A DNA stretch of 64,000 bases, taken from positions 1 to 64,000 of the forward strand of contig JBBIJO010000004.1 of assembly GCA_037445895.1 (NCBI GenBank), given 5' to 3'. The notes under the pieces are model-generated. The model saw only the letters and a program-made list of their open reading frames with translations. It was not told where the DNA came from and did no database searches. The DNA comes from JBBIJO01 sp037445895 (GTDB lineage: Bacteria; Bacteroidota; Ignavibacteria; Kapaibacteriales; UBA2268). The position numbers were made by a program, and so were the translations under genes. Shown one piece after another: positions 1 to 8,332 of the stretch; positions within the stretch are counted from its first letter, which is position 1; every line of letters begins with the position of its first letter.

Positions 1-105
1 AAAAAAAAAGCAAGTACTTTTTTAATTTTTTTTCAAAATTTTCAAAATTTTTTTGATACCCTAACTTTTTCTATGATTTTTATTTTTTCGCCTTGCTTTG
101 TCGCA

Positions 106-126
106 CTCTTTTTAGCAAAAAGGGAG
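106..126. repeat. Intergenic inverted repeat, family member 1
   Basis: A short palindrome (CTTTTT at 108-113, AGC loop, AAAAAG at 117-122) lies in the AT-rich stretch before the first gene. Its reverse complement matches the core of the hairpin at 49992-50023 with one mismatch over 21 positions, and the match extends left into GTTC-CTCCCT. This suggests a dispersed extragenic palindrome. The rest of 1-214 is A/T homopolymer-rich and shows no gene. Confidence 0.45.
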
Positions 127-214
127 GGAACGAGCGAGGGAGAATTTATACAATCTTTTTTGTAATTTTCTGCGATAACTTTTGTAATTTTGTTTTTTCA
201 TTATTGATTTTTCG

Positions 215-1894
215 ATGGGTTCCATTTGGGATGCAAGATATGTAGTAGTCGATGTAGAAACAACGGGTTCTAACCCTATAACTAACAGAATTATCGAAAT
301 ATCTTGCGTTGTTATTAAAAATGGTTCTATTATCTCGGAATTTTCTTCACTTATAAACCCGCATCAGCATATTCCTTTTTTTATTTCGATGATGACTGGT
401 ATCACAAACGAAATGGTTTATACAGCTCCCGAATTGAATAGCGTTGTTGCGAAAGTTGCAAAAATTATTAACCATCCCAACACAATATTCGTTGCCCACA
501 ATGCATCTTTCGATTATGAATTTGTGCGATATTCGTTTGAACGAGTTGGTGAAAACTTCACGGCTCCTCCGAAGCTGTGTTCATTGCGACTTGCTCGCCG
601 TCTAATCACTTCGACCCCTAAGAAGAATGTTGGTGCTTTAGCGGATTATTTTAATATACCCATATACAATCGTCATCGTGCTTTCGACGATGCAAAAGCC
701 ACAGCAAAAATTTTTCTCGAATTACTCGAAATTGCCGAAAACGAGCACGGTATCGAAGATGTCGAAGAGTTGCTTAGTTTTCAAAATAAGAAACTTTACT
801 CTTATAGTGTTACACAGAAATTAAAAGAAAAGATTGTTTTTCCTAGCGAAGAAATACCGGATGTTCCCGGTGTTTACTACTTTATCGATGATAGTGGAAC
901 AACTCTCTATGTTGGAAAAGCAAAATCACTTCGGAAAAGGATTCAAGGCTATTTTTCGAATTCAACAACATCGAAAAAAGTATTGCAACTTCTTCGTGCA
1001 GCATCGAAAGTTGAATGGAAGGCGACCGAAACGGAGCTTTCTGCGTTAGTCCTTGAATCGGCAGAGATTAAAAAGCTACAACCGCATTTCAACGTCTTAA
1101 GTCGCCGCTACCGAAACTATCCATTTATTAAAATTTCGTCGGCATCGGAATTCCCAATTTTCGAGATTTCCTATGAACCCAGTTCTAGCGATGGTGAATA
1201 CTATGGTCCATTTAGAAACCGGGAGGCAGCCGAAATCGTTCTCGAAATCATTTATAAAAAATATCGTTTGAAGAAATGTGCCGATGAAATCGACCGGCAG
1301 TTCCCCGAAACTCGATGTTTCTACTTTCAAACAAAAAAGTGCCTTGCTCCTTGCTTAGGAACTTCGAGTCGGCAGAAATATCTCGATGAAATCGAGAAAG
1401 TTCGGCAATTTCTTGCGAGCGACAGCAACGGTTTAATTCAACAATTAGAGAGCCAAATGTATGAACGTGCGGAGCAGCTTGAATTCGAGGAAGCAAATAA
1501 TTTACTTTTTCAAATTCAAGAACTCTCGAAAATTTTTGGCAGAAACGGTAATGGAAATGGGCAAATCCGCAATCAAAATTTTATCGTTGTTGCAAACGAT
1601 GGAAATGCAAGCAAGAAGCGCTACGAAATTCTTTTTGTTCGCGGGGGACGTCTCGAACGCGAAATTTCCTTTGGGTGGCACTTGCCTAAAACAAAGATTC
1701 ATAAATTTATTCACGATACATATTTCAACGGGTATACTCCTTCCGATTTTGCGAACATTGCCTCTATCGACGAAATGCGTATCATCTCGAACTGGCTATT
1801 TAGTAATAGAGATAGAGTAAGTATCGTCCCAATAGAAGAAAAGGACGAGACTACCATCGTCGAAACTTTGGACCAATTGTTGGAAAAAAAATAG
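215..1894 (+). CDS. DEDDh exonuclease fused to GIY-YIG UvrC-like nuclease
   Basis: This 559-residue protein joins two nuclease modules. Residues 8-170 are a DnaQ-type 3'-5' exonuclease with the DEDDh set visible as D13/E15 (VVDVET), D100 (HNASFD) and H154/D159 (HRAFDD). Residues 215-300 are a GIY-YIG domain (GVYYF, LYVGKA), as in UvrC and Cho. Four cysteines (C355, C368, C376, C380) match the UvrC iron-sulfur cluster pattern, and 413-440 resembles a UVR helical hairpin. There is no sign of UvrC's C-terminal RNase H-like and HhH domains. The domain order matches the DnaQ/UvrC fusion family known from other phyla. A role in DNA repair is inferred. The glycosyltransferase gene starts 7 bases after the stop. 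Confidence 0.85.
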   Translation: MGSIWDARYVVVDVETTGSNPITNRIIEISCVVIKNGSIISEFSSLINPHQHIPFFISMMTGITNEMVYTAPELNSVVAKVAKIINHPNTIFVAHNASFDYEFVRYSFERVGENFTAPPKLCSLRLARRLITSTPKKNVGALADYFNIPIYNRHRAFDDAKATAKIFLELLEIAENEHGIEDVEELLSFQNKKLYSYSVTQKLKEKIVFPSEEIPDVPGVYYFIDDSGTTLYVGKAKSLRKRIQGYFSNSTTSKKVLQLLRAASKVEWKATETELSALVLESAEIKKLQPHFNVLSRRYRNYPFIKISSASEFPIFEISYEPSSSDGEYYGPFRNREAAEIVLEIIYKKYRLKKCADEIDRQFPETRCFYFQTKKCLAPCLGTSSRQKYLDEIEKVRQFLASDSNGLIQQLESQMYERAEQLEFEEANNLLFQIQELSKIFGRNGNGNGQIRNQNFIVVANDGNASKKRYEILFVRGGRLEREISFGWHLPKTKIHKFIHDTYFNGYTPSDFANIASIDEMRIISNWLFSNRDRVSIVPIEEKDETTIVETLDQLLEKK

Positions 1895-1901
1895 CTCCGA
1901 A

Positions 1902-2687
1902 ATGCCGAAACTCCCACTTTCCATTTCAATCATTTCGTTCAACGAAGAAAAAAATATCGGGCGAACGCTTGCCTCGGTTGCCGATATTGCAAGCGAAATT
2001 GTTGTTGTTGATGCTTTTTCGACAGATTCGACAATCGAGATTGCAAGGGAGTTTGGTGCAAAGGTATTTTCGGAAGAATGGAAGGGACATATTGCCCAAA
2101 AGAATTCGGCATTGGGAAAATGCACACAAGAATGGATTTTAGCGTTAGATTGCGACGAGGTTGTAACTCTTGAACTAAAAAATTCAATAGTCGAAGCTAT
2201 TACGAAAAACGAAAAGATTGGATATTATCTCGATAGAAAAACACATTATCTTGGAAAAGTTCTACGTCGTTCCTGGCGTCCCGATTGGAAGCTCCGGTTA
2301 GTCCACAAAGACTGCAATCCGCGATGGGGAGGGTTCGACCCGCACGACGAACTATTAGTCGATTGCTCAACAATAAAACTTCGAGGAGATTTGTTGCATT
2401 ATTCCTACAAGAATCTAAAGCACCACTTCGAAAAAACTATATACTATGCTAACCTTTCTGCGCAAACATATCGTCGCGTAGGACGGAAATTCCATTTGTA
2501 TAATCTTCTTTTCAATCCTATATTTTCTTTTGTGAAATTGTATTTTATCAATTTAGGTTTTGTCGATGGAGTTCGTGGATTTCTTGCTGCTTCGAGCGCC
2601 TCCCTTTCGACATTTTTAAAGTATGCTTTACTTTGGGAAATTGAATCACAAGAAAGGGAAAATGGGGACAACGTATTCAAATCATAA
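1902..2687 (+). CDS. Glycosyltransferase family 2 (WaaE/KdtX-like)
   Basis: This is a 261-residue GT-A glycosyltransferase. The N-terminus (LPISIISFNEEKNIGRTL) and the nucleotide-sugar motifs (VVDAFSTDST and LDCDEVV) are typical of GT2 enzymes annotated as LPS core beta-1,4-glucosyltransferase (WaaE/KdtX group). It probably adds a hexose to the lipid A inner core on the cytoplasmic side. It overlaps the next gene, a family 9 glycosyltransferase, by 26 bp, which supports an LPS-core operon. The exact sugar and acceptor cannot be read from the sequence. Confidence 0.8.
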   Translation: MPKLPLSISIISFNEEKNIGRTLASVADIASEIVVVDAFSTDSTIEIAREFGAKVFSEEWKGHIAQKNSALGKCTQEWILALDCDEVVTLELKNSIVEAITKNEKIGYYLDRKTHYLGKVLRRSWRPDWKLRLVHKDCNPRWGGFDPHDELLVDCSTIKLRGDLLHYSYKNLKHHFEKTIYYANLSAQTYRRVGRKFHLYNLLFNPIFSFVKLYFINLGFVDGVRGFLAASSASLSTFLKYALLWEIESQERENGDNVFKS

Positions 2688-3771
2688 TATTTTTAAAAAA
2701 CTTATTTATCGATTATTTAAAGTCATATTCAAAAACGAGGAGATTCTATTTCCAATTTCAACTTTGGGAATAGAAAAAATACTTATACTCCGATACGATG
2801 TTATTGGCGATATGATTGTCTCTTTCCCCGCATTCGAGCTATTACGCAGTTCGTTGTCCAGTGCAAAAATTTACGTTCTTGCTTCGAATAAGAACTATAA
2901 GTTGATACAAAATTTTCCGGCAATAGATGGTTATTTTATTTATCCTCGAAATTTATTGAAGCGGCTATTTCTTATCTTTCGCCTGCGTCGCGAGCAATTC
3001 GATTTAATTGTCAACTTTGTGTTCTACAGAACAACGAAGGCTGGATTAATTGCCAACCTAATAAACTCGAAAGCAATTAAAGTGAATTTGGGACACGAAT
3101 CCCGGCATAGCCTCTATTCGGCTTTGTTTAATATTCAAATTCTCCCGCAATATCGCGGCAAATATCCAATGAGTAAGTTCCTTTGTCGGTATATAAGCGA
3201 CCTTTTTGGCTGGGAATTCGAACCATCGTTTCTAGAAGTTTACCGATTGCATATACCCGGAAACAATTCACAAAAAGCAAAGGCTTTCGTTCAATCTATC
3301 AATTGCTCAAAGAAACTCTTAATCAACATTTCAGCTCAACGATGTTGGAGCGTTTCGAACTACATACAGTTGCTTCGGTTGTTAACTTCGAAGTTCCCGA
3401 ATCTTGGGTTAATTTTTATCGGTATGCCAAAAGATTACAACAAGATTTGGCAAATAACTCGAAACGAAAAAAGAAATGTTTTTATCTTCCCTACTTCGAA
3501 CGACATCTTCGATGTGATTGCTTTGGTCGAGCAAGTAGATTTTGTTTTTACTCCGGATACAAGTATTGTCCACATAGCAAATGCGTTTCGGAAACCAGTC
3601 GCTATACTTTATTCATTTCGTAGTTCATATATTGAAGAATGGATGCCGAATCTTGTTCCTTTCGAAGTTTTGGCAACTACAAATGGCGAAAGTTACGACG
3701 ATATTTCGGTTTCCGAAGTTTTCGATGCAATTTCCCGATTGATTAACGAACCGTTGGATTCGGTTAAGTGA
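2662..3771 (+). CDS. Glycosyltransferase family 9 (heptosyltransferase-like)
   Basis: This 369-residue protein has the GT9 (ADP-heptose:LPS heptosyltransferase) layout. The N-terminal Rossmann half contains RYDVIGDMIVSFPAFELLR, and the C-terminal sugar-nucleotide site reads TPDTSIVHIANAFRKPV. I chose the ATG at 2662 because AAAGGGA lies just upstream and the family N-terminus needs no extra residues; an in-frame ATG at 2623 is less likely. The start lies inside the preceding GT2 gene, suggesting translational coupling. The likely role is LPS core sugar transfer at the inner membrane. Confidence 0.8.
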   Translation: MGTTYSNHNIFKKLIYRLFKVIFKNEEILFPISTLGIEKILILRYDVIGDMIVSFPAFELLRSSLSSAKIYVLASNKNYKLIQNFPAIDGYFIYPRNLLKRLFLIFRLRREQFDLIVNFVFYRTTKAGLIANLINSKAIKVNLGHESRHSLYSALFNIQILPQYRGKYPMSKFLCRYISDLFGWEFEPSFLEVYRLHIPGNNSQKAKAFVQSINCSKKLLINISAQRCWSVSNYIQLLRLLTSKFPNLGLIFIGMPKDYNKIWQITRNEKRNVFIFPTSNDIFDVIALVEQVDFVFTPDTSIVHIANAFRKPVAILYSFRSSYIEEWMPNLVPFEVLATTNGESYDDISVSEVFDAISRLINEPLDSVK

Positions 3772-3772
3772 A

Positions 3773-3790
3773 AAGGAGTTGTGGCTCCTT
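3773..3790 (+). terminator. Weak hairpin after the GT9 gene
   Basis: AAGGAG (3773-3778) and CTCCTT (3785-3790) pair around a 6-nt loop immediately after the GT9 stop codon. No T tract follows, so a terminator role is uncertain. Confidence 0.3.
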
Positions 3791-3982
3791 GTCCACAAGT
3801 GTTACATTTCATTCCAAATCATTTTAGTCCGAAATTGAATTTTTCAAAGGATAGGTGCTTCTACTATTGACAAATTTAGTTCTTAAAAACTAAGGGCATA
3901 GGCATAAAAATTTCTCCAGAAATATTTTGGGTTACAAAAGTGAAAAAAATGCAACACACAATGATTTTCGGTAAAATTCTGT

Positions 3983-4012
3983 TTTGCGAAATGTCATTGT
4001 TTTTGTAATTTG
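3983..4012 (+). promoter_or_regulatory. Possible Bacteroidota-type promoter for icd
   Basis: TTTG at 3983-3986 and TAATTTG at 4006-4012 are separated by 19 bp. This fits the TTTG / TAnnTTTG arrangement of the Bacteroidota housekeeping sigma factor, except that the -7 element is one T short. It sits 34 bp before the icd start. Confidence 0.35.
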
Positions 4013-4046
4013 TATGTTCAAATAGTAATCATTAGCGAGAGAAGAA

Positions 4047-5315
4047 ATGGCAGGCTCGAAAATCATTATGGAGAATGGGAAACTAACTGTCCCCAACGAT
4101 CCTATCATTCCATTTATCGAAGGAGATGGAACGGGTCCCGATATTTGGCACGCAAGTGTGCGTGTTTTTGATTCAGCAGTGGAAAAAGCCTACAATGGTC
4201 AACGAAAAATCCATTGGCTCGAAGTTTTTGCAGGAGAGAAGTCTTTCAAACTTAATGGCGAATGGTTGCCACAAGAAACTTTGGACACTTTCAAAGAGTA
4301 TATTGTTGGGATTAAAGGGCCTTTGACAACTCCCGTAGGAGGTGGTATCCGTTCTTTGAATGTGGCACTTCGCCAGTTGCTCGATCTTTACGTTTGTTTA
4401 CGCCCTGTGCGTTATTTCGAAGGGGTCCCTTCGCCAGTTAAACGTCCAGAATTAACCAATATGGTTATTTTTCGCGAAAATTCAGAGGACATTTACGCAG
4501 GCATCGAGTGGATGGCTGAAACACAGGAAGCAAAGAAGATAATTGAATTTCTTCAAAAAGAAATGGGGGTTACGAAAATTCGCTTTCCCGAAACTTCCTC
4601 GATTGGTATTAAACCTGTTTCCGAAGAAGGCACAAAGCGACTTGCTCGTGCAGCTATCAAATATGCATTGGAACACAATTTGCCCTCGGTTACTTTTGTT
4701 CACAAGGGAAACATTATGAAATTTACCGAAGGAGCTTTCAAAAATTGGGGATACGACGTTGCCGAGCAAGAATATGGCGATAGATGCTTCACTTGGAGGC
4801 AATTTGATAAAATTAAGGAAGAAAAAGGCGAAGACGAAGCAAATCGTATCCAAAAGGAAGAACTTTCGAAAGGCAAGTTGCTTGTGAAGGACTTCATTGC
4901 CGATGCCTTCTTGCAACAAATACTTACCCGACCAAATGAGTATTCAGTAATTTGCACAATGAATTTAAATGGGGACTATATTTCCGATGCTCTTGCAGCT
5001 ATTGTTGGGGGCATTGGAATTGCGCCGGGAGCGAATATCAACTTCATTTCTGGTCATGCAATATTCGAAGCAACACACGGCACAGCTCCCCGCTATGCGA
5101 ACCAAGACAAAGTAAATCCTGGCTCGGTAATACTTTCTGGTGTTATGATGTTCGAATATCTCGGTTGGAAGGAAGCCGCAAATTTAATTGTCCAAGGGTT
5201 GGAAAAAACCATAAAACAAAAGCGCGTAACTTACGATTTCCATCGTTTGATGGAAGGTGCTACTTTGCTTAAAACATCGGAATTTGCTTCTGCAATTATC
5301 GAAAATATGGCATAA
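4047..5315 (+). CDS. icd: NADP-dependent isocitrate dehydrogenase
   Basis: Converts isocitrate to 2-oxoglutarate and CO2 with NADP in the TCA cycle. The 422-residue sequence is collinear with E. coli Icd (416 aa). It has the substrate loop GGGIRSLNVALR, containing the serine phosphorylated by AceK in enterobacteria, and MNLNGDYISDALAA and HGTAPRYANQDKVNPGS. The C-terminal TYDFHRL supplies the Tyr and Arg that favour NADP. A lysine contacting NADP in E. coli (APKY) is arginine here (APRY). GAGAGAAG precedes the ATG. The gene is monocistronic, ending in a strong terminator. Confidence 0.96.
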   Translation: MAGSKIIMENGKLTVPNDPIIPFIEGDGTGPDIWHASVRVFDSAVEKAYNGQRKIHWLEVFAGEKSFKLNGEWLPQETLDTFKEYIVGIKGPLTTPVGGGIRSLNVALRQLLDLYVCLRPVRYFEGVPSPVKRPELTNMVIFRENSEDIYAGIEWMAETQEAKKIIEFLQKEMGVTKIRFPETSSIGIKPVSEEGTKRLARAAIKYALEHNLPSVTFVHKGNIMKFTEGAFKNWGYDVAEQEYGDRCFTWRQFDKIKEEKGEDEANRIQKEELSKGKLLVKDFIADAFLQQILTRPNEYSVICTMNLNGDYISDALAAIVGGIGIAPGANINFISGHAIFEATHGTAPRYANQDKVNPGSVILSGVMMFEYLGWKEAANLIVQGLEKTIKQKRVTYDFHRLMEGATLLKTSEFASAIIENMA

Positions 5316-5340
5316 TCCGTAATTTGAATATTATCTCGAA

Positions 5341-5380
5341 AAAGCGGGGGCAACTGTATCCCTCGCTTTCTTTATTGTTT
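5341..5380 (+). terminator. Rho-independent terminator of icd
   Basis: AAAGCGGGGG (5341-5350) pairs with CCCTCGCTTT (5360-5369), a 10-bp stem with one G-U pair and a 9-nt loop. It is followed by the T-rich CTTTATTGTTT and lies 26 bp after the icd stop. Confidence 0.75.
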
Positions 5381-5490
5381 AACAAAAAATGCACACTGTT
5401 TGTATCTGCAAAGAATGTATTCATAAGGACTGTTCAAAAAACACCAAAATACTTTTTCCGTTCTGTTGTTCTTGCTTTCTTTAATGGACT

Positions 5491-5536
5491 CGTCCCCTAC
5501 TCCCTTCTTTTTAGTAGGCACGGGAAGAGGGGAACG
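5491..5536. repeat. Imperfect purine/pyrimidine-arm inverted repeat
   Basis: CGTCCCCT...CCC on the left faces GGG..AGGGGAACG on the right around an AT-rich centre in the gap between icd and the convergent T9SS cargo gene. Composition resembles the other intergenic palindromes at 106, 37230 and 49992, but the pairing is interrupted. Confidence 0.3.
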
Positions 5537-5558
5537 AGGTTTTTGTTAAAGTTTTCGA

Positions 5559-6143
5559 CTACGGGCGGTAAACAACTGGTCGTGTTTTGGTCCAATCCTT
5601 ATATTTTACAACTAAAAAATAACGCCCAGTTGGTATGTTAGCTGGTTTGAACGTAAAAGTGTGGTTTCCGGTCGATAATTTCGCATTGTGAATTGTTTGA
5701 ATTAATTTCCCATTTTGGTCGAAAACTTCAACGGAAACGACATCTTCGGTTGGAACAGTAACATCAATGTTCACACTTTGCGAGAACGGGTTTGGATAGG
5801 CTTTGCTAACAATTATTCTGCTCTGGTTGTTGTCGCAAATTCCATCGCCGTTGGANNNNNNNNNNNNNNNNNNNNNNNNNNNNNNNNNNNNNNNNNNNNN
5901 NNNNNNNNNNNNNNNNNNNNNNNNNNNNNNNNNNNNNNNNNNNNNNNNNNNNNNNTTGTCGCAAATTCCATCGCCGTTGGAATCGACATAATGGTCGCAA
6001 ATCCCGTCATTGTTCGAATCGATAAACTGATGCGACATTTGGCGTTGTTGGTTGCCCTTGCCTTTCCATTGAGTGTAGGTATAATCGAAAGCAATAGATA
6101 AAGTTAACAAAGTAACCAACGCAAAAAATATTGTCTTTTTCAT
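5559..6143 (-). CDS. Small secreted T9SS cargo with Asp-rich repeats (contains assembly gap)
   Basis: An N-terminal signal peptide (MKKTIFFALVTLLTLSIAF) is followed by at least four 12-residue units of the type DSNGDGICDHYV. These resemble calcium-binding thrombospondin type-3 or dockerin loops. The last 80 or so residues begin AYPNPF and end GRYFLVVKYKDWTKTRPVVYRP, a canonical type A T9SS sorting domain. That domain targets the protein across the outer membrane and is normally removed by the PorU sortase. The protein is therefore predicted to be exported or surface-attached. A 100-N run interrupts the repeat array, so the true length and repeat number are unknown. GGGG lies upstream of the ATG. 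Function is unknown. Confidence 0.8.
   Translation of the reverse strand: MKKTIFFALVTLLTLSIAFDYTYTQWKGKGNQQRQMSHQFIDSNNDGICDHYVDSNGDGICDXXXXXXXXXXXXXXXXXXXXXXXXXXXXXXXXXXSNGDGICDNNQSRIIVSKAYPNPFSQSVNIDVTVPTEDVVSVEVFDQNGKLIQTIHNAKLSTGNHTFTFKPANIPTGRYFLVVKYKDWTKTRPVVYRP
5831..6029. repeat. 36-bp tandem coding repeats interrupted by a gap
   Basis: Units at 5958-5993 and 5994-6029 have a 36-nt period, and the sequence at 5831-5855 repeats the first 25 or so bases of the same unit on the other side of the N run. Each unit encodes DSNGDGICDHYV-like residues on the minus strand. Confidence 0.85.
5856..5955. other. Assembly gap of exactly 100 N
   Basis: Positions 5856-5955 are all N. Identical repeat sequence abuts both sides, so the gap is most likely a placeholder where short reads could not resolve the tandem array. 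Its real size is unknown. Confidence 0.95.
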
Positions 6144-6350
6144 TTAAAACCCCAATTATTAATGAACAAAAATGCTTCAGATTATTAGACAATAAACGTA
6201 AGGTATTGGTTTAAAAGTTTTTCGACTCGAACGAAAAATATCCAAAGAATGTGCGATATTTAAGCATCTTTGGAAAGAATTGTAAAAAAATTATTTTAAA
6301 ACCACTATGGTTACAAACTTTAAATATTTGTTTGCTGTCGTCTATTGAAG

Positions 6351-6381
6351 TTGTAAAAGAGTAAAGAATTGAGTAATTTTG
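6351..6381 (+). promoter_or_regulatory. Bacteroidota-type promoter of atpD
   Basis: TTG at 6351-6353 is followed after 20 bp by TAATTTTG at 6374-6381, an exact match to the TAnnTTTG -7 consensus. It lies 48 bp before the atpD ATG and is the best promoter I can see in the window. Confidence 0.6.
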
Positions 6382-6429
6382 TAGTTTTAAAAATTATATT
6401 GGAATCATTTTTTATTTTTAGGGGAGAAA

Positions 6430-7839
6430 ATGAAGGAAGGCAAGATAGTTCAAGTTATCGGGCCCGTTGTCGATGTTGAATTTTTCGATGGTCATATTCC
6501 ATCGGTGTTGAACGCATTGGAAATTCCAAGGAAGCATCCCGAAACAGGTGAAGATGATGTCCTCGTTTGCGAAGTCCAACAGGACCTTGGAGAAAATCGT
6601 GTTCGTTCGGTGGCTTTGGATACTACCGATGGGCTCGTGCGCGGTATGAAAGTTTACGATACAGGAACTACCATTAGTATGCCTGTTGGTCCGGAAACGT
6701 TAGGTAGAATGTTTAATTTGCTTGGGCGTCCAATTGATGGGAAGCCCCCCGTCGAGACCAAGCAACGTTTGAATATCCATCGTCCTGCGCCCGACTTTTC
6801 GTCGCTTTCAACCCAGAAAGAAATGTTCGAAACCGGTATTAAAGTTATCGATTTAATCGAGCCGTTTACGAAAGGCGGGAAGACTGGTCTTTTTGGTGGG
6901 GCTGGAGTTGGAAAAACTGTTATTATCCAAGAACTTATACATAACATTGCAGTTCACCACGGCGGCTATTCAGTCTTTGCGGGGGTTGGCGAACGCACTC
7001 GCGAAGGCAACGACCTTTATCTCGAAATGAACCATTCTGGTGTTATAAACAAGGCTGTATTAGTTTTTGGGCAGATGAACGAACCGCCCGGGGCACGCTC
7101 GCGAGTTGGATTAAGTGCGTTAACTATGGCTGAATATTTTCGCGATTACGAAGGGCGCGATGTATTGTTGTTTATCGATAACATTTTCCGTTTTATTCAG
7201 GCTGGCTCGGAAGTTTCTGCTCTTCTTGGCCGAATGCCTTCCGCCGTTGGTTATCAGCCAACATTGGCTACCGAGCTTGGAATACTCGAAGAAAGAATAG
7301 CTTCGACCGATAAAGGTTCTATAACATCTGTTCAAGCTGTTTATGTTCCTGCAGACGATTTAACCGACCCCGCACCAGCAAACACTTTCACACATCTCGA
7401 TGCAAAGACAGTGCTTTCTCGCCAGATAGCCGAACTTGGAATCTATCCCGCTGTTGACCCGCTCGATTCAAGTTCTCGAATTATGGACCCACTGGTGATT
7501 GGCTATGACCATTATAATACTGCGATGCAAGTTCGAAAAGTTTTGCAAACCTACAAAGATTTGCAAGATATTATAAATATTCTTGGTATGGACGAACTAA
7601 GCGATGAAGATAAATTGACAGTTTACCGAGCACGTAAAATCCAAAAGTTCTTTTCGCAGCCATTTTTTGTTGCCGAACAATTCACCGGCTACGAAGGTCG
7701 TTACGTCTCGATTACCGATACAATTGCCGGCTTCAAAGCCATTCTCGAAGGACAATGCGACAATATTCCCGAGCCGTTGTTCAGCTATGCTGGAACTATC
7801 GATGAAGTTTTCGACCGTGCAAAACGACAAAGTAACTGA
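6430..7839 (+). CDS. atpD: F1 ATP synthase subunit beta
   Basis: Catalytic subunit of F1Fo ATP synthase, 469 residues (the usual length). The Walker A loop is GGAGVGKT, the catalytic region is GERTREGNDLYLEM, Walker B is DVLLFIDNIFRF, and the adenine-binding and DELSD regions (DELSDEDKLTVYRARK) are intact. GGGGAGA precedes the ATG. It is followed by atpC and no other F-type genes, so the alpha, gamma, delta and Fo genes must lie elsewhere. A detached beta-epsilon pair is known in Chlorobi and Bacteroidota. Confidence 0.97.
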   Translation: MKEGKIVQVIGPVVDVEFFDGHIPSVLNALEIPRKHPETGEDDVLVCEVQQDLGENRVRSVALDTTDGLVRGMKVYDTGTTISMPVGPETLGRMFNLLGRPIDGKPPVETKQRLNIHRPAPDFSSLSTQKEMFETGIKVIDLIEPFTKGGKTGLFGGAGVGKTVIIQELIHNIAVHHGGYSVFAGVGERTREGNDLYLEMNHSGVINKAVLVFGQMNEPPGARSRVGLSALTMAEYFRDYEGRDVLLFIDNIFRFIQAGSEVSALLGRMPSAVGYQPTLATELGILEERIASTDKGSITSVQAVYVPADDLTDPAPANTFTHLDAKTVLSRQIAELGIYPAVDPLDSSSRIMDPLVIGYDHYNTAMQVRKVLQTYKDLQDIINILGMDELSDEDKLTVYRARKIQKFFSQPFFVAEQFTGYEGRYVSITDTIAGFKAILEGQCDNIPEPLFSYAGTIDEVFDRAKRQSN

Positions 7840-7897
7840 TGTTCGAGATAGTGCAAGGCGTTTTTTCTAAGGGTTTTACAAATAAGGTTGATTTTTT

Positions 7898-8317
7898 ATG
7901 GGAGACGAAAAATTGCTCGAAATTGAAGTTGTTACGCCACAGAAAAGAATCTTTTCGGGGAAAATTACTTCGGTGATAGTTCCGGGAAGCAAGAGTCCTT
8001 TTCAGATTCTCTATCGCCACGCTCCTATTGTTTCGTCGCTCGACCCCGGGGTAGTGCGCATTGTTGATTCCATAGGAAAAGAGTTGTTCTTTGCTGTATC
8101 GTCGGGGTTTGTTGCTGTTCAAAATAATTCTGTTTCTATATTTGTCGGCAAGGCTTTTACCCCAGAAGAAATAGACCCCAAAGAAATTAAATTGAAGATT
8201 CCGCAAATAAAAGCAGAATATAAGAAAACCAAATCGGAATTAGAAAAAGCGAGTCTTCGTTTGGCTGTTGCTGAACTCGAAGCCTGCTTAAAGACTATTG
8301 AATTATCCCAACAATAA
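7898..8317 (+). CDS. atpC: F1 ATP synthase subunit epsilon
   Basis: This 139-residue protein has the epsilon layout: an N-terminal beta-sandwich (LEIEVVTPQKRIFSGKITS, GSKSPFQILYRHAPIVSSL, FFAVSSGFVAV) and a C-terminal helical hairpin rich in Lys/Glu. It regulates and couples F1 rotation to Fo. It begins 58 bp after atpD, presumably on the same transcript, and is followed 15 bp later by prfB. Confidence 0.9.
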   Translation: MGDEKLLEIEVVTPQKRIFSGKITSVIVPGSKSPFQILYRHAPIVSSLDPGVVRIVDSIGKELFFAVSSGFVAVQNNSVSIFVGKAFTPEEIDPKEIKLKIPQIKAEYKKTKSELEKASLRLAVAELEACLKTIELSQQ

Positions 8318-8332
8318 ACGTCGAATTGGCTA

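Noticed and set aside
5324..5641. A 105-codon plus-strand open frame after icd
   Set aside because: It runs over the icd terminator hairpin and the opposite strand of the T9SS sorting domain, and it has no recognisable signature.
5831..6029. 36-nt periodic repeats as a possible CRISPR array
   Set aside because: The repeats are contiguous, with no variable spacers, and encode in-frame DSNGDGICD units ahead of a sorting domain.
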